Source of the DNA: Amphirosellinia nigrospora
Lineage: Eukaryota > Ascomycota > Sordariomycetes > Xylariales > Xylariaceae
NCBI GenBank assembly: GCA_004123355.1
Contig: SCHM01000003.1
Location: forward strand, 4,669,058 to 4,733,057
DNA length: 64,000 nt
Direction of reading: 5' to 3'
Numbering within the stretch: position 1 is the first letter of the stretch; the number at the start of each line of letters is the position of its first letter. The position numbers and the translations under genes were made by a program. The notes under the pieces were generated by a model. That model worked only from the letters and a program-made list of their open reading frames with translations, ran no database searches and had not been told where the DNA came from. Positions 49,701-61,300 of the stretch are shown here, piece after piece.

Positions 49701-50770
49701 GCGTGAACGCACTCAGTGCCTGTCGTTTATCAAATGATTCTAGGTTCAAAGATTCGTGTACCATCACGGAGTTTATTTCACAGCCGTCAGTCAACTGGGC
49801 CCATGGGAACATTTATGAGCTAATTGGTAATTATAGAACGGGACCCCGGAAGATCGCTAAGACAATAGTGACAGCATTACAGCGATGGGTGGAAAGACAG
49901 GACCAGTCGCCAGATAATCAGGCACATTTGGCAATGCCTCCAGTCTCGTCTATGGGCCGCGACAAGTCCGAGGCTCTACCGAATCCAGCCGCTGGCGAGG
50001 AATTACCCACCACTCCTACATCAAAAGGAGGAGGACCATTCAAGCCATCAATTTACCGGGACCGGCCTCGCCCTATGTCTCCATCGCTATCACCACGTTC
50101 TAAACCACCCCCTCCAATTTGGACTCAGTCGGAGCCACCTGAGGGACACGTACCGCATTTTTTATTAGTCGAAGACAACGCTATCAACATGCGAATCCTC
50201 TGCGCGTACAGTGCGTAATTCCCGGGGTTATTTCTTCCCTCATTAGCACCTTTCGGAGCACGATGATGTTTCCTTTTGGAACGTGATAATTTCTCCCTTC
50301 CGACACCCTTGAAATCCATGCTATGAGCAGAAATAACTAACTCCCGAGTGTTGTAGTGAAAAAGCTTGGGCGTAGCTATGCCACAGCGGAAGATGGACAG
50401 GTAGCCGTCGACAAGTATAGACAAAACCCTGGCTACTTCAATTGCTTGCTCATGGACATCAGTATGCATTTCAGGTTCTTATTTCTTTACCAGCCCTCAA
50501 ACCCGAGTTACATCATAGGATAGGCACCAATTACTAACCCCTGAACTCTGGTAGATATGCCGCGGCTCGATGGGTTACAGGCAACAAGGCAGATTCGCGA
50601 ATTTGAAGCGGATAAACAACTTGCGCCATCTACCGTCATTACTCTCTCTGGTTTGGCTTCTGGCAAGCGTACAACAGGAAGCTTTCGAGAGCGGCGTCGA
50701 CCTCTTTCTAACGAAGCCGGTCAAACTACAGGAGATCAATGAGACTCTACGATCGAGAGATCTGATGTAA
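46735..50770 (+). CDS. hybrid histidine kinase (GAF-HisKA-HATPase-REC)
   Basis: Sensor kinase of the fungal hybrid type, signalling through phosphotransfer to a response regulator. Starts MASGGISESARERETF, intron near 46,785-46,850, then LNRHDPTLLSD and a GAF-like sensor (ILNALAQLGVCRTGASRAFI, GICQRFLN). After a Ser-rich linker a second part has KAAAIIRESIDADGVAFFDA. HisKA has LGSLSHELRSPLHGI with the phospho-acceptor His (48,510). HATPase boxes are RRIVMNLFGNSLKFTSSG (N), VVSDTGKGI (G1) and GLGLGLSVV (G2). REC has HFLLVEDNAINMRIL, then two introns (50,212-50,358 and 50,462-50,554); the second separates LLMDI, carrying the acceptor Asp, from MPRLDGLQATRQIRE. It ends with FLTKPVKLQEI. Frame breaks near 47,600, 47,750, 48,230, 48,350-48,420, 48,700 and 50,670. 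The ligand is unknown. Confidence 0.92.
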
Positions 50771-53700
50771 GGTTTCGTCGCAACTTCCATATGAGCGCTG
50801 ATGCCCTGGCTCTGTTGAGAATCTTGTGGACTAGCGAGAAGGAGACGATATGTAGTTAAAAGTTTGAAAGGTGTTATGATATTACCATTGAGATTACGTA
50901 AACTACAAGAGTCTTTGAGATGTAGGAACTTGATTTTATAACTCCAAGTTTGCCGTCGCTCGCACTCAAATGTCGTCTGTCAACTCTCATGTCAGGGACC
51001 CTGATATTGGGTTGGGCCACGAATACTTGCTGTTGCGCGAAGGTGTCATTGCGCTATGCTTCGTGACTTCGTGACACTTCAGACGCAGAGTAAGCCCGGC
51101 AGTCTTCCAACAAATAATTCATATCTCGACTTCATAGTCAAGAACAGACACGTTGAGAGCTTAGGTATACCACCAATTAAAACATCCTCCTGTCATCGGG
51201 CTTACAGTCAAGGGGCCGAAAGCATATATATTACAGACAATCTTCTACGGCGTGAAGAGAGCATGATTGACTTCTTCCCTCCTGAACCAGGGTAGGAGAT
51301 CTATATACTACATGTTCTGAATATCCCTTCCTGACTACGCTTTTGTACAGCCGTCTCGGAGAATCAGACAATAAACTGGGAGCTGAGGCTTCGTAGAGTC
51401 CCAAACTTGTATGACAGTATACATAATATGCGTTCCAGTCTCGGGTACGTGCAGCACTTTCTTTCCTATAAAGGGATAGATTTCGTCATACGTTATGCGT
51501 CGGGTTCAAGTGTCACTACCAACGCGTTGCCTGCGTTATGGAACAGTACCACCTACCCGAGAAGTAGACGGATAAATCGATTCTTACTTCTACGTCTATT
51601 TCTGTTTCTGCTAGGTATCCTTCGAAGCTGCCCTCGGGCTTGCTGAATAGTGCACTTGAGAAACTAGAAACTAATAATTTCAACATCTAAAAGGTTCTAG
51701 TAAAGACATCAGCGTCAGAAAAGGGGGTTATAATAGACTATCTGAAGTTCATGACAAACTTATACCATTTAGTCCGTATATACTTCTTCTAGATCTATCG
51801 TTTCCAGTAGATTCCTGGCCTTCAAGTTGCCTTATCCTACTCGGTAATTACATAGCCAATCAACTCGACCATACCATAAACTGTGAGCATTATTTGGTGC
51901 ACAATCGTCGGTGAAGTTCGACACGTACGCCAATTCTGTGATAATATCGGCTGCCGAATGAAATTTAAGCATTGGACTAAGTTGGATAGTGGCGCATATA
52001 CACCAATTTTTTCACCGGGAAACGGGAGCGGGAACGCCGTCGCCACAATCACACTCGATCCCAAGCAAACCCGTTTATTGGTATCTCTATCGATTCTGAG
52101 ACTGCAGTATATGTCGTGTACGGTAAGTCGTCCTCCCACATGTCCTGGTACTTACGCGGCAGTGATAGAGTAGTAAAATAGATGACACAAGAACAAGCGA
52201 GATCCTCAGCCCTCGTACCAACCATTTTCTACAGCTTCAGTGAGACCATTATTGGCCAATCCCCGGAACACAATCTCCATTATGATACACAGAGATCCAG
52301 AGGAGTGACAGGCTCAATCGTATGTGTTGCGCAAGAAAAGAAATAACTTGTCCACAATAAGAGATTCAGGATCGCATGATATTAGCTCACCAGCCTATCG
52401 AGTCAGGGAGACAAGTCTGTTGCCAAAGTACTTGTCGAGAATACTCTATGCGTTTCTGATTACACTATACGATACTTGTTAGCAGTAGCAAATATCAGGC
52501 ATAGAAGTTCCTGCTTCTCAGAGCCATGCAGGCGCTCCCTTCTAAAGCTATTAACACTATAAATGATATAAAGCCTACAACATCGGGATGGCTTGCTCCT
52601 TGCAATAGCCATGACTCCGAAACCATTCTTAACATTCTATATATCATGTATATGCTTGACTTGAAGTCATAAATTGCGCATTACTAAGTGAGAAGGTTTC
52701 TAGTCGGCGATGTGGATACCGTTATGGTTAAAGGCATCAAGTCCAGTAGTCGAGGTCGTAACTATGATGTGGTTGTTGAAGTCGCGCCACCCAAACCGCC
52801 TCCGAGTACTGATAGGCATTTAATGTTCATGTGGTTGACTCATGCAGGCATTTTGCCTTATGAGCCAGGCATACTAAGAGGTGCGGACCAATAGCTGAAG
52901 GCAAATAATCAGCATTATGCTAACAGTATTTGTGCAATAGGAACGCCGCCGAGTGAGAGGACCAGTAAGAAAATCCCAACAGGAATGAGGAGCGGTCAGC
53001 TTGGTCGTATCGAGGCTGAGCCTGAGAATCAATTGCCTCGACTCTTTTGGGGGTTGCGCGTGACAGCTGATATGCGGGGACGGCATGAAGCGAGCCAGCC
53101 ATCTGGTGAGGATCATCTCACCACGCTGATCCCACCTGCCTATCGTGAGGGTGCCCGTGGCTCAAGTGTTGTCTAGATGGTGCATGGGCATCTTATTATA
53201 GCAGGAATGTCCCTAGCCCAGTCGGCTTCTTCGCCACTGGAATTTGAAACGTCAGGATTGGATGTGTTGGCAGCATTTAGGGCACACGACACGATGCGTC
53301 AGTCCAGCCCCCGGGTCTAGGCTGGGCGAAGATCGTGGGGGAGTCGAAGTACGAGCCGTGACCGAGTCGTCGGGACGAAAGGTGCAGCTTCACGGCAAAG
53401 GAGAGCTTGTGAGACATATTACATCTTAGGTGTATGACTAGTCTGTCCGCGCTGCGCTGTTACGGCATGATGCATCTGCCGCTGCGTCGCGTATCGTGAT
53501 CGCTACATTCATTACTTGGTACTTCGTCGAAGGCCACCTGTAGGTGGGACGGCCTGAGATAGGAAACTATACGCGTCCGTAGGACTTTATACTGGCTCTG
53601 CTCATCATCGTTGGGTTTGTGTGAAAAGATATCTCTAAGTATGCTTCCTACCTGTATCTCAAACAAAATGAACTCGCTCTCATCGTGTTAAACATACTGA

Positions 53701-54750
53701 TGGGATTGCTAAAGAAGAGGAGGGCGACCATATATCCCATTATTACAAGCGAATAAGGGAGACATGACATTCTCATAGCAATAACCAAAAAAACGTAAGG
53801 ACTACTGCAACGTCAGACAGCTTGTCTGCAACGGCATTGATCCCGGAGACTTGGCCCGACCAAAGGCCTAGAGCTTAGTCTTATTTCCTTAAGATGGTTG
53901 AAATATACTGCCATACGTGCCGTGTACCGTGATAAGGGCAACCCAACAGGTCTGAAGCATTTTAACCGGCGGGTCTATCCACCGAGGTCGGTAGAGTCGT
54001 TCACTAAGCAGCGCCTCTTGGGTTATGTATAAACAGCATTAGAACTGGAATTACTCATAATTGTAAGTGAAGGTAAGTATCGCAGGATAAAATCACAACG
54101 GCGAGAACATCGCTCGACCCGCTGGGAGCCCTAAAACCAATCTCTCGGGAACGCTACTGTAGGGAATATTCGACCCCAGCCGGGGAGACTGTTGATCCTC
54201 GCCTCTATAGGGTCTTTGTGCATACTGAATAGTTGTAACCTAAGACTTTCTATAGGCTACCAATCGGCGACAATCCCAGGTTGGGGCTTTAATGAAACCC
54301 TCATGTGCCCAACCGAGAAGAAGGTGTGTCCACCCTACGTAAATAAGCAAATGAATGCACGCTTTGAACTTGAGCCAGATTCGACAAACGCTGTAAGTGT
54401 GACACGCTGCAAGCAGATATCACTTTCAGTACTGCGCAGCTTGCGGCCAATGCTCCTATACCTTAAGACACTGCTTATTAGGAACCATTATATCTCAGTC
54501 TCTGGGGTGCGGCCCCATGGATCGCATTTTCCGGGGGTATTCCTAAACGCCTAGTTTACTAAATGCACCATCACATGACCATTCGTTACCCGTATGGACC
54601 CACAGTCTCATATATAAGCAGTAGTAGTCACTAACCCTTAGTATGGGTTTATGAATCGCATTTGACCAGGTGAATCGTATTAGCGCGTGGTGACTTGCAA
54701 ATAGGTAAGGTTGCTACTAAAATCGAAGTTGTTCTTAGTACTTGCGAATT
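50771..54750. other. gene-free border region before the AT block
   Basis: About 4 kb without a recognised gene. Frames at 51056-51295, 51407-51646, 51883-52173, 52688-52894, 52985-53176 and 54192-54554 are open but match nothing I know, and their starts and stops do not join through plausible introns. Composition is mixed until about 54,700. This is the transition from the gene-rich part to the A+T-rich block. Confidence 0.5.
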
Positions 54751-54942
54751 CGCGTTAGTTAATTAGATTTCCTTACTTATATAGTTAAAAAACACGAGCT
54801 TTATAATAGATACAACACAGGCAGAAAGTTCAAACACTTAATTTACCCTATATTAAAAGCTAATATTCTACTTAAAAAAAAAAAAAAGAAATACTAGTAT
54901 ATTAACCTATAAATAATAATAAGTATTTATAAATATATACCC

Positions 54943-54990
54943 CACACCGCCTAGTACTGCTGCTACACACCGCTTAGCCTAGTATTACCA
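54943..54990. repeat. two imperfect CACACCGC-led repeats at the AT-block edge
   Basis: CACACCGC begins at 54,943 and again at about 54,967, each followed by a CTAGTA-containing segment. It is one of the last G+C-richer islands after the composition change, probably a fragment of the ancestral repeat that escaped mutation. Confidence 0.4.
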
Positions 54991-57900
54991 CATATTCCTT
55001 ATAGAGCAGCCATAATATAGCCATAGCTTTAAATAAATAAGTTAAAAAAGTAAAGCTATAATAACTTTCCTTTTTTAAAAAAATCGACCTAAATTTGTTA
55101 GCACGTATAAAGTTTTAAAACCGTAAGTTTATTTGTTTTATATATAAAAAATTAAACAGTAAATTTTTATAATTAATATTTTTAAGCTAAAAAGTTCTTT
55201 TTAGTTTTTAATAGCTATAAAATTTATAAAGCTTTTTATATTTTTATTATATTACTAGCTATTTAAACAACCGATTATATAACTATTATACTATTTAATA
55301 AGCTTTATTATTTTTTACGTAAGCTTTTTATCTTTTTTATATTTTTTATGTATTTATTTTCGCAAGCTTATTATTATTTTTATATTTTACTATAAACTCG
55401 TTTTTTTTATAGCTTTTAGCTAGTTATTTAATCGTAATAATAAGCTTATTATATTTAAGTTTATTTTATAATATTTTTTTAGTTTTTTTATAAAATTATA
55501 TAAATTTACAGCTAAATATTACTTATTATATTTTAACTTTTTTTATTATTTTATAGTATAGTTTATAATAATAAATATAAAAAATAATATTTTTTCGATT
55601 TTTTTTTTTTTTTTTTAAAACTAAAGTTTACTATTTTGTTTTTCGGTCGTTCGTATTTTTGCTTTAGTAAAAAATTATTCGAATATTTATATAAACAATT
55701 AATATAAAACTATTTACTTTTGCGCTAGCTATTAAGTAGCTATAGCTAGAAAATATTAAAATTATTTAATTATACTTTTTTAATTTTATAATAATTTTTC
55801 GTTATAAATAATTTAGTTTATTATTAAAGCAGTTAATTTATTTATTTTTTTATATAATATATAAATAAATTAATAATAAAATTAAGATTTTTTTATATTT
55901 ATTAGTTTAAATAATTATTTTTTGCTATATTTTTTTTATATTTTATTTAATAATTTCAATATATTTTTATATACGTTATATAAATATTTAAGCTTTTTTT
56001 TTGTTTAACTTTTTTTTAATTAAATAATCGATTAGTTTTTTAGCTTTAAATTTTTAATTAAATATTATTTTTATTAATCGGCTTATAAAAACTTTTTTTA
56101 GCGTTAAACTACTAAATAATTTATAAAATAAAAATATTTATATTATATTTAAAATAAATAACGCTTTCGATTAATTTTTTTAAAAATAGTTTATAAAAAG
56201 TTATAACTTTTAGTTTATTTATTATATATAATTTTAATTTATTTAATAGTTTATTTATATTTAGCAAAAAAAAAGTTTAGCTTTATTTTATATATTTTAA
56301 AAAGTTCGTCCGTAAAATCGGCTATAAATTATAACCTTTAATTATTTATAAATAATTTTAGTTATTTAAAAATTTAATATAAGTTTTAATAATAATTTTA
56401 GTTGCTTTTTTAATAATAACCTCGTTTTTATATATAATTGTTTAAAAAATTTTAATTAATCGATTAATAATATAAAAATTATATTATTTTTATATTTATT
56501 TTTAAAAAAACTTTTAAAATTAATAATAACATATTATTAAAAATACTTTAAAACTTTTAGTAATATTAGCTTATTAGGGGTTTTATTACATAATATTTTA
56601 AACAGCTAATAATAATTTATAATATAGTATTTAATATTATTATATAGCCCTAGCTACTAGTACTTTTAAAAAACTATATAATATATCTTATTTTTATTTA
56701 AATATACTATTATTAATTATACGTAAACTTTTTTAATAATATATATTTTTAGATTATTTATTTTTAATATTATAAGTTTTTTTTATATAAAAACAAATTA
56801 CTTAATATAAACTAATTAAAATATATATTAATATAAGCTTAAATTCAATATTTATTAAAGCTAGTATTTTTACGGTTAACTGCTAAAATAATATTAGTTA
56901 ATATTATTTTTAATAGTAATATTAGTTCGAAATCTTTAAAAGCGTAAACTATTATATTTTTTAGCAATTATACGCTTATAATAAACTTAAATAAAACTAT
57001 TATTTATTATTTATTTTAGATTTATTTTTATATTTTTATATTTTTAAAATTAAAATAAAATATTAGTTATAATATTTTTCGATTTTAATTAATATATAAT
57101 TATAAAATTATATTAAACGATTAATTTAGCTTATCTTGTTTATTATAAGTTTAAAATTTTTTTTATACTAAAATATTTTAACATAATATAATTAATAATT
57201 ATAATAAAAAATTTTTATTTTAAAGCTTTATAAGTTCGGCTTTTAATATAAAAAGTTTTTTATAATAATAAGTATTTTTTATTAAAAATATTATAATTAA
57301 GCTTTTTTTTTTATAATATTTTTAAATAAAAATAACCAGCTTTTAAAAATTATTAGGTTTATTATATTATAATAATATACTTACTACTATATTATCCAAC
57401 GTATTAGTTTTATACAGGTTTTTAACTTATATAAAAAATATTAAAAAAAAAAGCTAATATTAAAGCCTTTTTTAAAATATCGAAAGCTTATTAATATTAT
57501 TTAGTTTAAATTAGGTCTATTATTAGGTAGCTAGGGGTACGATATTATATATAATAAAAAGTAAGATAAATATTTATATATATTAATTTATTTTTTTAAT
57601 TATTCGTATAAAAGCTGGGCTTTCGTACAAAGAATTTTTTTATACGAAAAGAATTTTACCGTAATATATTATATAACTAAATCGGGCAAATATATTAACC
57701 CAACTTTATTATATAAATAATTAATACTATAATTAATAATTAGCTATTATACGTAGTTAATACTAATATATTAATTTTATATATAATATTATAATTATAA
57801 TATTAGCTTTTTTTTTTTAGCTATAGCGTACTTTTATACGATTGTTTTTTTTAATATAAAAAATTTAAACATAAAAAAAATATTAAATATCGTATATAAT

Positions 57901-58261
57901 AAGTATATAAATAAAAAGCGCCCGATAATATATTAAATTGCTATTTTTTTAAATGTTTAATGTTTATATAATTATACGTAAAAAAAAGGTTAATAAATAT
58001 AAATAAAAAGCTAATTTATATATAATTATATATATAATTTTTTATTTAATTTGTTTAAATATTTTAAAAAATTAAATAATATATTATTTTTATATTTATT
58101 GCTATTATATATAGGTTAGGTTGCTTTTATATTATTTTTTTGTTTTTTTTTTTTTTTTTTTTTTACGCGTATATATTTATACTTATATATATATATTTAT
58201 ACGTATGTTTTAATTAATTTTATAAATTTATATAATATTAAGTTTAATAATTATTATATAA

Positions 58262-58360
58262 TAAACATAATATTAATAATAATATTAATAATAGTACTAA
58301 TAATATTAATAATATTAATAATAATATTATTATTATTACTATTATTATTATTATTATACG
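58262..58360. repeat. (AAT)n/(ATT)n low-complexity tract
   Basis: Imperfect AAT/TAATA triplets followed by ATT triplets, within the A+T-rich block. The two halves are roughly complementary, so a long hairpin is possible, but the composition alone makes this likely by chance. Confidence 0.6.
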
Positions 58361-61300
58361 TAAAGCTTTCCGAGTTTTTTTTAAATATTATATTAATAAA
58401 TAATTAAAATAAAATCGCTATTAGTATTAATAATACCCGTAAAATTTATTAACTTTATTAGGGTTTTTTGCTCGCGTTTTATATTTTTTATTTTTAATAA
58501 TATTACGTAGTTTTAAAACTTTATATATTTAGAAATAGCGGCGCTATTAAAGTTTATAGCTTTTTTATTAAAAGTTAGGTTTATAAAGCTTTTATATTAA
58601 CGTTATATATAAACGTACGTATATTTTATTTATTTATTTTATATAAATAATTTTTAATATATATTTTAGCTAATTTATTTTATCGTATAATAAAACAAAA
58701 AAAATATAATTATTTCGGCTTTTTTATATAATATTATTTTTAAATATTATTAACTATTATTTTCGCCGATATATAAATAAAGTTTATACGTTAAAAAATA
58801 TTTTTATATTTTTATTTAAAATTATAGCTAAATTATTATTTTATATTAAAATAGTTTATATAGCGGTTATATTAATTATTAAAGTATTCTGTTTAATTAA
58901 TATTATATAATGCTAAGTTTTTAAAATAGTGCTTATAGCGCTTATATATAGCGATTATATAATGCTTATTGTTTTTATTATATATAGTTTAGGTTTAAAA
59001 AAAAAAGAATAAAAAATTAATTATATATTATTTTTAAAATATATATTTTAATCGTTATTTTTGTTATAATTTTCTAACTTTTTTATTATTTATATATAAT
59101 GTTTATTTTTTAAATGTTTATATATAATATATTATTTTTATATATATTTAGCTGCTATTTATTATATAAGCGTATTTTTTATAATTTTTTAATAATTGTT
59201 TCGATTTATATAAATAGCTTATTTATAAAAACTAAAGTTTTTAATATTTAGTTTAACGTACGTTTAATAAATATATTAGCTAAGTTATTTTTATTATTAA
59301 TTTATTATATTTTAAAGATTTTTTTTTTTTTATATAATTTTAAAAAATATAATATTTATTATTAATTTTTTTTTAAATTATTTTTAGTTTAATTAAATAA
59401 TTATATAACGATTTAAAATTTAAGCATAAAATAGCAAATATTAAAAATAAATTAAATATTTTTATAACTTTTTAAAATATTATATAAAAAAAATAATATT
59501 ATTAAAACTATTAATTATATTATATAATTCGCTAGCTAAAATATTTTGCGTAACTTTTTTTATTTGTTTAAATTTTAATATATAATATTATTTTTAATTT
59601 TAAAATCTAAGTTTATTATATTTTTTATATAAGCTTTAATTATAAATATAATAATAAACTTAAACTATAAAGTTATATTTATATTATTTGCGAATAATTT
59701 ATTTATAAAAATAAAAAACTTTATATAATAAAAATCGAAAAAAAAAATACGTAAACTTTTTAATAAATTATTTTTTTATTATTTAATTTATTTATTTAAT
59801 ATTTTAATATTATATAATTATAGCTTAATAATTTAAGCTATAATAGTAAAATTATATATAGTTTTAAATTATATATATTATTAATATATATTTTTTTAGC
59901 TTATAAAAAATATAAGCTTAAATAAATCTTTTTATACGAAAATTAACTTTAGCTAAATTTTTAGCTTAGTTTTTTTAAATTATTATAATATTTATTTATA
60001 TAAAAAAATTTTTTTGCTATTAAACTTAAATAAATATTTAAAAAATAAAGTTTTTTAAGCTTTATATAAAGTTTTATTTATTTAAATTTTTTTTTTTCGC
60101 GCAATAAAAAATCTAATATAATAAAACTTAGCGTATTATTTATTTATATTTTAATTATTTTAAAAATATTTAAACTATTATATATAATTAATAATATAAA
60201 TTATACGTAAATATTTATATTTTAAATTTTTTTTAATAATATTAATAATATATTTTAAACTAATATAGCTTAGATTTAATTAAACTATATAAAAGTTATA
60301 TAATATATAAAATAGTTTTTAAAAATATTTTTTTTTTAGTTTTAAAAATAAATAAATATAAATATTATATAATAGTTTATTTTTAATTAAATATAAGCTT
60401 AAATAATATTTTTAAACTTATATAAAATTCCGAAGTTTTATATAAAATAAAGCTAAATATTAAAATTAACTATTAGTTTATTTATTAAATCGTTAATAAT
60501 TAAATTAAAATAATATTTTTTTTAATATTATTATATTTTTATATAATAAATTTAAACTTTTTATATAGCTTTATAGTTTTTTTTTTAATTTTTATATAAA
60601 ATAAAACTTAAAAATATATTTTTTTTTATAAATATTTAAATTATATATAATAAATTTAAAAATATTTCGTATAATAAATTTATTAATTTTTATTATATTT
60701 AATTTTTTAAACAGTTTATTAAAATTATAATAATTTTATTTATATATAGCTTAATTATTAATTTAAAAACTTATTTTTTTTTTTATTAAAAAAGTTTATA
60801 ATATTTAAATATTATATAATAAATATATTTAAGCATTATATAATAATAAAGCTAAATTTTTTTTTTAGCTAATTATGTTTTTTTTAATAATTATTAATTA
60901 TAAATTATATATTATTTTAGTTTAAATTATTTATTTAAATATTTTTTATAATAATATAGTTTAATTTATATATTTAAAAATATATTAATTTATTAATTAA
61001 AGCTATAATTATATTTAATTTTTTAATTATTTTAATTTTATACGGTTTTTTTTATTTTATTTTTTTTTTATATTAAAATTTCGCTTTAAAAAAAAATATA
61101 AATATATTATATAAAAATAGTTTATTTCGTTTATTAATTATATAATTAATTTTAATTTTTATATAGTTTTTATATAATATTTTTATTATTTTTTAAATAG
61201 TTATTATTTTATATAATAAAAAAAATAAAAAAAACTTTTTATTAATATAAAAATAAGCTTTAAAAATAAAAAAATTAATACGAAACTATTAAGTTTAATA

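Noticed and set aside
52688-53176. Successive open frames that might form one gene (PPKPPPS run, then acidic segment)
   Set aside because: No joinable frames with good splice sites and no recognised domain.
54625-54650. Telomere-like CTAACCCTTA near the AT-block edge
   Set aside because: A single unit, not a tandem array; not evidence of a telomere.
58262-58360. Possible long hairpin of AAT/ATT triplets
   Set aside because: Expected from composition in near-pure A+T DNA; no flanking structure supports a functional element.
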